Origin: Cyclobacteriaceae bacterium
GTDB lineage: Bacteria > Bacteroidota > Bacteroidia > Cytophagales > Cyclobacteriaceae
DNA length: 33,789 bases
Assembly (NCBI GenBank): GCA_025350305.1
Contig: JANXYC010000169.1
Coordinates: 1-33,789 of the forward strand
Reading direction: 5' to 3'
Below the pieces are notes generated by a model. It was given only the letters and a program-made list of their open reading frames with translations, ran no database searches and was not told where the DNA came from. Positions 31,538-33,789 of this stretch are shown piece after piece. Position 1 is the first letter of the stretch. Each line of letters begins with the position of its first letter. The translations under genes were made by a program, and so were the position numbers.

Positions 31538-33789
31538 ATGCGATTTTTTGGACTTGTTTTGGTAGTTTTCTTGATTTTACTGATCCTCGCTTCAGCTTGC
31601 AGGAGAGACGGAACGCTTGCTGGTAATACCGACTCCGTTGATTTCAATCTTCACATCCGGCCAATTCTATCAGACCGGTGTTTCAAGTGTCATGGTCCGG
31701 ATGCTAATCAGCGTAAAGCAAATCTTCGGCTTGACATTCGTGAAAATGCGCTGGCGGTGTTGAAAGATAATCCAACGGCTCATGTAATCATGCCGGGGAA
31801 AGCATCTCAATCCGAAATGTACAGGAGAATTTCTTCCAGCGACACATCCCAGCGCATGCCACCCCTCAACTCCAACCTTAAACTGAACGAACAGGAGGTT
31901 GAATTGATCAAGAAATGGATTGATCAGGGCGCCGTTTATAAAAAACACTGGTCGTTTATTCCACCACAAGAGCCTGCGCTTCCAAGCATTGTCAATAAGG
32001 ACTGGCCAAGAAATGAAATCGACGCATTTGTTTTGGCGAAGTTGGAGCACGCTGGTCTTCAGCCCAATCAAGAAGCTGACAAGGAACGGTTGCTGAAACG
32101 CATGTGTCTTGACATAACAGGTTTGCCGCCTTCCCTGGCGTTACAAGAAAAATTTCGGAACGATAAATCTGCTAAGACCTACGAAAAAATGGTTGATGAA
32201 CTATTGTCTCAGCCGCACTATGGCGAGAAGATGGCAGTCTATTGGATGGACGTAGCACGCTACGCGGATTCACACGGCTATCAGGATGACGGCTTGCGTA
32301 CCATGTGGCCTTGGCGGGATTGGGTGATCCACGCATTCAATGAGAATTATCCATACGATCGGTTTGTCACCTGGCAACTGGCGGGAGACCTACTTCCGAA
32401 CCCAACAAAGGAGCAGTTGTTGGCCACAGGGTTCAATCGTAATCATAAAATTACGCAGGAGGGTGGTATTATCCAGGAAGAGTACCGCATTGAATATGTG
32501 ACGGACCGCACCAACACGTTCGGTAAATCTTTTCTTGCGCTTACATTTGAATGTGCACATTGCCATGATCATAAATACGATCCTATTTCACAAAAGACCT
32601 ACTATGGCACGTTCGCCTTCTTCAACCAGGTGCCGGAGAAAGGTTTAGTAGGAGACATTCAACTTGCGTCGCTGGCTGATCCGCCAAAAATCAAGATCAC
32701 TTCCGAAGAGGTGCGCGAAATTTTTTCGTTCATTAATAAAAAAGATACAGCGGCAGTGGAGGTCATGGTGATGAAAGATTCGAGCAAACGTCGGCCCACG
32801 TTCGTGTTGAAGAGAGGAGCTTATGACGCCCATGGAGAGCAAGTGATGTTTGATTTACCATCCTCTATTCTTCCATTTGATTCTGTAAAGTTTGGAAATA
32901 ATCGACTGGGACTTACAAAATGGTTGTTCGACAAAAAGAATCCACTTACAGCCCGGGTATTCGTTAATAAGATTTGGCAGGAGTTTTTTGGGAGAGGACT
33001 TGTAAAAACATCGGGCGACTTTGGGATGCAGGGCGACATGCCCTCTCACCCGCAGCTCCTGGATTGGTTGGCCCTTGATTTTATGAACAACGGATGGAAC
33101 ATCAAACGGCTGGTAAAACAAATTGTGATGTCATCAACCTATTGTCAGTCTTCGGCGATTAGTAAGGAGAAATTGGCGGCGGACCCTGAAAATATTTTAT
33201 TAGCCAGAGGTCCACGCATTCGTATGGCCGCCGAAACGGTCCGTGATTTGGCGTTGGCAAGCAGCGGGCTATTGGTAAAAGAAATTGGAGGACCCAGTGT
33301 AAAAGTCTATCAACCAAAAGGAATTTGGGAATCTTCAACTTCAGGAAGAGGTGTACTCGCACATTATGTTCAGGACCATGGTGATGATCTCTACCGCAGA
33401 GGACTCTACAGTTTTATCAAGCGCACGGTGCCCCCTCCGGGGATGCTGGTATTTGATGCCAGCAATCGTGATCAATGCGAAGTGAAACGGTTACGAACGA
33501 ACACACCCCTTCAAGCGCTGATGTTGCTCAACGACCCTGTTATTCTTGAAGCATCGCGCGTCTTTGCGGAGCGATTGATGAAAGAACAATCAACCCCGAA
33601 AGGAAAAATCACTCAAGCATTCCGATCGATAATTTGCCGCGAGGCCAACGATGAGGACCAAGGCGACTGCGCCGCGCATCATGGCGCGCCACCCACGACG
33701 GTCGAGACGAGCGCCCATCCGCCGATGTCGCGTACAAAGACCTGCTCGATGACTAGGCGCCGCGGCGGGCTGCCTGGCGCACGAAGTTC
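31538..33789 (+). CDS. PSD1-type cytochrome c lipoprotein (DUF1549/DUF1553), 3' partial
   Basis: Open from the ATG at 31538 to the end of the window, and missing from the ORF track because it has no stop. A lipoprotein signal ends in LASAC (Cys21). A c-type heme motif CFKCH (48-52) begins a PSCyt1-like domain. A DUF1549 region (about 155-360) follows, with a second CxxCH (CAHCHDH, 339-345). A DUF1553 region (from about 450) includes NPLTARVFVNKIWQEFFGRG and RLRTNTPLQALMLLNDP. No LamG domain lies between. Similar proteins, abundant in Planctomycetes and present in Bacteroidota, usually pair with a DUF1501 gene and may take part in extracytoplasmic redox or polymer degradation. Sequence after about 33640 is probably not native, so the true C-terminus is unknown. 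Confidence 0.85.
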   Translation, partial: MRFFGLVLVVFLILLILASACRRDGTLAGNTDSVDFNLHIRPILSDRCFKCHGPDANQRKANLRLDIRENALAVLKDNPTAHVIMPGKASQSEMYRRISSSDTSQRMPPLNSNLKLNEQEVELIKKWIDQGAVYKKHWSFIPPQEPALPSIVNKDWPRNEIDAFVLAKLEHAGLQPNQEADKERLLKRMCLDITGLPPSLALQEKFRNDKSAKTYEKMVDELLSQPHYGEKMAVYWMDVARYADSHGYQDDGLRTMWPWRDWVIHAFNENYPYDRFVTWQLAGDLLPNPTKEQLLATGFNRNHKITQEGGIIQEEYRIEYVTDRTNTFGKSFLALTFECAHCHDHKYDPISQKTYYGTFAFFNQVPEKGLVGDIQLASLADPPKIKITSEEVREIFSFINKKDTAAVEVMVMKDSSKRRPTFVLKRGAYDAHGEQVMFDLPSSILPFDSVKFGNNRLGLTKWLFDKKNPLTARVFVNKIWQEFFGRGLVKTSGDFGMQGDMPSHPQLLDWLALDFMNNGWNIKRLVKQIVMSSTYCQSSAISKEKLAADPENILLARGPRIRMAAETVRDLALASSGLLVKEIGGPSVKVYQPKGIWESSTSGRGVLAHYVQDHGDDLYRRGLYSFIKRTVPPPGMLVFDASNRDQCEVKRLRTNTPLQALMLLNDPVILEASRVFAERLMKEQSTPKGKITQAFRSIICREANDEDQGDCAAHHGAPPTTVETSAHPPMSRTKTCSMTRRRGGLPGARS
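33640..33789. other. GC-rich foreign segment at the contig end, probable chimeric join
   Basis: From about 33640 the base composition changes sharply to GC-rich DNA with repeated gcgcc/cgccg. The PSD1 reading frame stays open but loses family resemblance after FRSIICR. On the minus strand this segment reads as the end of one GC-rich ORF (VRDIGGWALVSTVVGGAP) whose TGA overlaps an ATG beginning MMRGAVALVLIVGLAA. That layout is typical of a compact high-GC operon. The best explanation is an assembly or library chimera; a real horizontal junction is less likely. Confidence 0.65.

Noticed and set aside
31670-33362. Minus-strand ORFs of 60-133 aa
   Set aside because: They are shadows of the PSD1 frame, which is absent from the track only because it has no stop inside the window.

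Overview
The window looks like one contig of a Bacteroidota bacterium, most likely Cytophagales or a relative. The evidence is moderate GC, several -7 boxes of the TAnnTTTG type used by the Bacteroidota housekeeping sigma factor, weak Shine-Dalgarno use, a fused alpha-beta 2-oxoacid dehydrogenase E1, FtsX/MacB-type permeases beginning MIKNY, a TamB-like giant, a DUF2279 protein and a PSD1-type cytochrome lipoprotein. The last ~140 bases are much richer in GC and look foreign to the rest, probably a chimeric contig end.

Layout. 0-6 kb: alanine dehydrogenase (-), a gamma-glutamylcyclotransferase-like protein (+), a fused E1 oxoacid dehydrogenase (+), a lipoprotein (-) and a LuxE-like acyl-activating protein (+). 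6-8.4 kb: a 42-aa lipoprotein missing from the ORF track, an NtrC-type regulator without a DNA-binding domain (-), the RNase P RNA gene rnpB (-) with its promoter, and a small YbjN/chaperone-like protein (-). 8.4-17.4 kb: DUF2279 protein and TamB (-), divergent by 10 bp from tsaD (+), which is followed by a hotdog thioesterase, smpB, an NlpC/P60 protein whose catalytic Cys is Asp, and an HNH endonuclease. 17.4-26.1 kb: a regulatory and export module. A histidine kinase and a sigma-54 response regulator with a Fis-type HTH (-) are divergent from an HlyD-type adaptor, an ABC ATPase, an FtsX/MacB-type permease and the decayed remains of a second permease (+). A -24/-12-like promoter and two palindromes lie between the two arms, so the regulator probably controls the export operon. 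26.2-33.8 kb: a small basic protein, a secreted sortilin/BNR-repeat protein (+), a secreted metallophosphoesterase (-), an SRPBCC pseudogene with an internal deletion (-), and a PSD1 cytochrome lipoprotein (+) running into the contig end.

Intergenic DNA is rich in repeats. There are several degenerate tandem arrays with a period close to 7 bp and several strong palindromes. One 178-bp stretch with 13-bp perfect terminal inverted repeats lies inside the export operon. Two genes have been reduced to their ends by internal deletions. I saw no tRNA, rRNA, CRISPR array, integrase or transposase gene.
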